5,923 nucleotides of DNA from Prevotella sp. (GTDB lineage Bacteria; Bacteroidota; Bacteroidia; Bacteroidales; Bacteroidaceae), in NCBI GenBank assembly GCA_021636625.1, contig JAJWLX010000114.1:1-5923 (forward strand), given 5' to 3'. Position 1 is the stretch's first letter. Each line of letters opens with the position of its first letter. The translations under genes were made by a program, and so were the position numbers. Shown here piece by piece: positions 5,107 through 5,923 of this stretch. The notes under the pieces were generated by a model. That model did no database searches, had not been told where the DNA came from, and saw nothing but the letters and a program-made list of their open reading frames with translations.

Positions 5107-5923
5107 ATGTTTAGTAGAAAATTTTATCTCTCTTTTATGTTGGCTTTGTCATTTTTGTTGTGTTCCGACACGGCAATGGTTTGGGCAAAGAAAAAAAATC
5201 CAAAATTTAAGCTCGTATTTCGGGAGGAATTTAACCTTCCTGATGGTAGTCAGCCTAATCCTAAATTATGGAGTAGGGTGCCACGTGCTAAGAATCTGTG
5301 GGCAAAGTGGAATTCTGATACGGCAGATGTTGTCTTGATTAGAAATGGAAGACTGGTTTGCCGGGTCATTCCGAATACGAATCCTGCAGATACAGCTATG
5401 ATGTTGGCGGGTGCAGTATTTACAAAGAATAAGTTTGCCTTTAAATATGGTAAATTAGAAGTTAGGATGAGAACAAATTTGCAGAAAGGTAACTTTCCTG
5501 CTGCATGGATTATGCCGCAAGTTCCCGGTAACCCATATCGATATGGCGAAGTGGATCTGATAGAATATTTTGGCGACGAAGGCATTGCACGACAAACCTT
5601 CCATTCGCATCGCACGGCGATTTTGAAAAAAAGTGGCGATAAGACAGTCTTCCTGACGAGAAATATCGAGCGAGACAAATGGCATGTCTATGGTTTGGAA
5701 TGGACACCTCATGCGCTGATTACTTATATTGATGGAGAGACTACTGGCTGCTATCTTAAGTCGGATGACCCCGTTAAGTTAGAAGAGGGGCAATGGACGT
5801 TTGACCGTTCCTTCTTTATTATTCTTAATCAAAGTGTAGGATATGGCAACTGGCATGCTCCAGACCCGCATGCAACTTATGAAACCGAGTTTGACTGGGT
5901 GAGAATATATCAAAGAGAAAAGG
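5107..5923 (+). CDS. Secreted family 16 glycoside hydrolase, cut by the right edge
   Basis: The 272 visible codons encode a GH16 beta-glycanase with a signal peptide. Basic N-terminal residues (MFSRK) precede a hydrophobic core (about 6-19), and cleavage probably follows MVWA (27). Cys19 lacks a proper lipobox, so a lipoprotein is less likely. The diagnostic catalytic block is GEVDLIEYFG (147-156), giving nucleophile E148, D150 and acid/base E153. Other GH16 marks are GNFPAAWIMP (128-137), VYGLEWTP (194-201), ILNQSVGYGNW (239-249) and the closing strand ETEFDWVRIYQ (259-269). The domain is therefore essentially complete at the edge. GH16 enzymes cleave beta-1,3/1,4 glucans or galactans with retention; the substrate is not clear here. 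Divergence from an acyltransferase-GT2-initiating transferase cassette suggests trimming or release of that polymer, as the GH16 enzyme ExoK does for succinoglycan. A dietary or algal glycan substrate remains possible. The first ATG was chosen because it supplies the positively charged n-region; an ATG at 5137 would not. Confidence 0.92.
   Translation, partial: MFSRKFYLSFMLALSFLLCSDTAMVWAKKKNPKFKLVFREEFNLPDGSQPNPKLWSRVPRAKNLWAKWNSDTADVVLIRNGRLVCRVIPNTNPADTAMMLAGAVFTKNKFAFKYGKLEVRMRTNLQKGNFPAAWIMPQVPGNPYRYGEVDLIEYFGDEGIARQTFHSHRTAILKKSGDKTVFLTRNIERDKWHVYGLEWTPHALITYIDGETTGCYLKSDDPVKLEEGQWTFDRSFFIILNQSVGYGNWHAPDPHATYETEFDWVRIYQREK

Noticed and set aside
5161..5187. GH16 as a lipoprotein (Cys19)
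   Set aside because: The residues before Cys19 (FLL) do not form a lipobox, and a normal signal peptidase site fits after residue 27.
5250..5712. Three overlapping minus-strand open frames
   Set aside because: They are shadows of the GH16 gene, whose catalytic motif and domain blocks are read on the plus strand.

Overview
The window looks like a piece of a Bacteroidales chromosome (Bacteroides, Phocaeicola, Parabacteroides or a relative). The main reason is the promoters. Two genes are preceded by near-perfect copies of the Bacteroidota promoter (TTTG, 19-20 bases, TAnnTTTG). The genes are AT-rich, several have no clear Shine-Dalgarno site, and the gene families (truncated AAA-ATPase-like protein, short sugar-phosphate transferase, GT2, acyltransferase-3, GH16) are typical of gut Bacteroidales. 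No rRNA, tRNA, CRISPR array or recognisable transposase or integrase was seen.

Left region (1-573). A leftward promoter and the probable first codons of a leftward gene lie at the edge. A strong leftward terminator follows at 231-287. Next is a scar (297-425) holding the last codons of two broken genes. One matches the 3' end of the sugar transferase found intact at 2309-2995. The other matches the 3' end of the ATPase found intact at 1094-2218. A rightward terminator and a possible promoter close this part.

Middle region (574-2293). About 500 bases carry no convincing gene. They are relatively GC-rich and structured: a short leader hairpin, a nested 144-base inverted repeat built on TGACA/TGTCA units, and three CTTACG hexamers spaced exactly 22 bases apart. 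A consensus promoter then drives a 374-residue AAA-ATPase-like protein that stops before the PD-(D/E)XK nuclease domain usual in its family. A perfect 19-bp hairpin separates it from the convergent operon to its right.

Right region (2294-5923). A leftward three-gene surface-polysaccharide cassette reads, in order of transcription, membrane O-acyltransferase, GT2 glycosyltransferase, and phosphoglycosyl transferase (initiating sugar-1-phosphate transferase). The inferred pathway is that the last enzyme loads the first sugar on undecaprenyl phosphate, the GT2 extends it, and the acyltransferase decorates it. A secreted GH16 glycanase is divergently transcribed from the other side of a shared 141-bp intergenic region and runs off the right edge. 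It could trim or release the same polymer or degrade an external glycan.

The most unusual signal is the 297-2349 interval. An exact 40-bp copy of the sugar transferase 3' end lies at its far side, and a diverged copy of the ATPase 3' end lies inside it. In the ATPase pair every difference falls on a third codon position. This points to repeated exchange at the end of a polysaccharide locus involving a family of nuclease-less ATPases.
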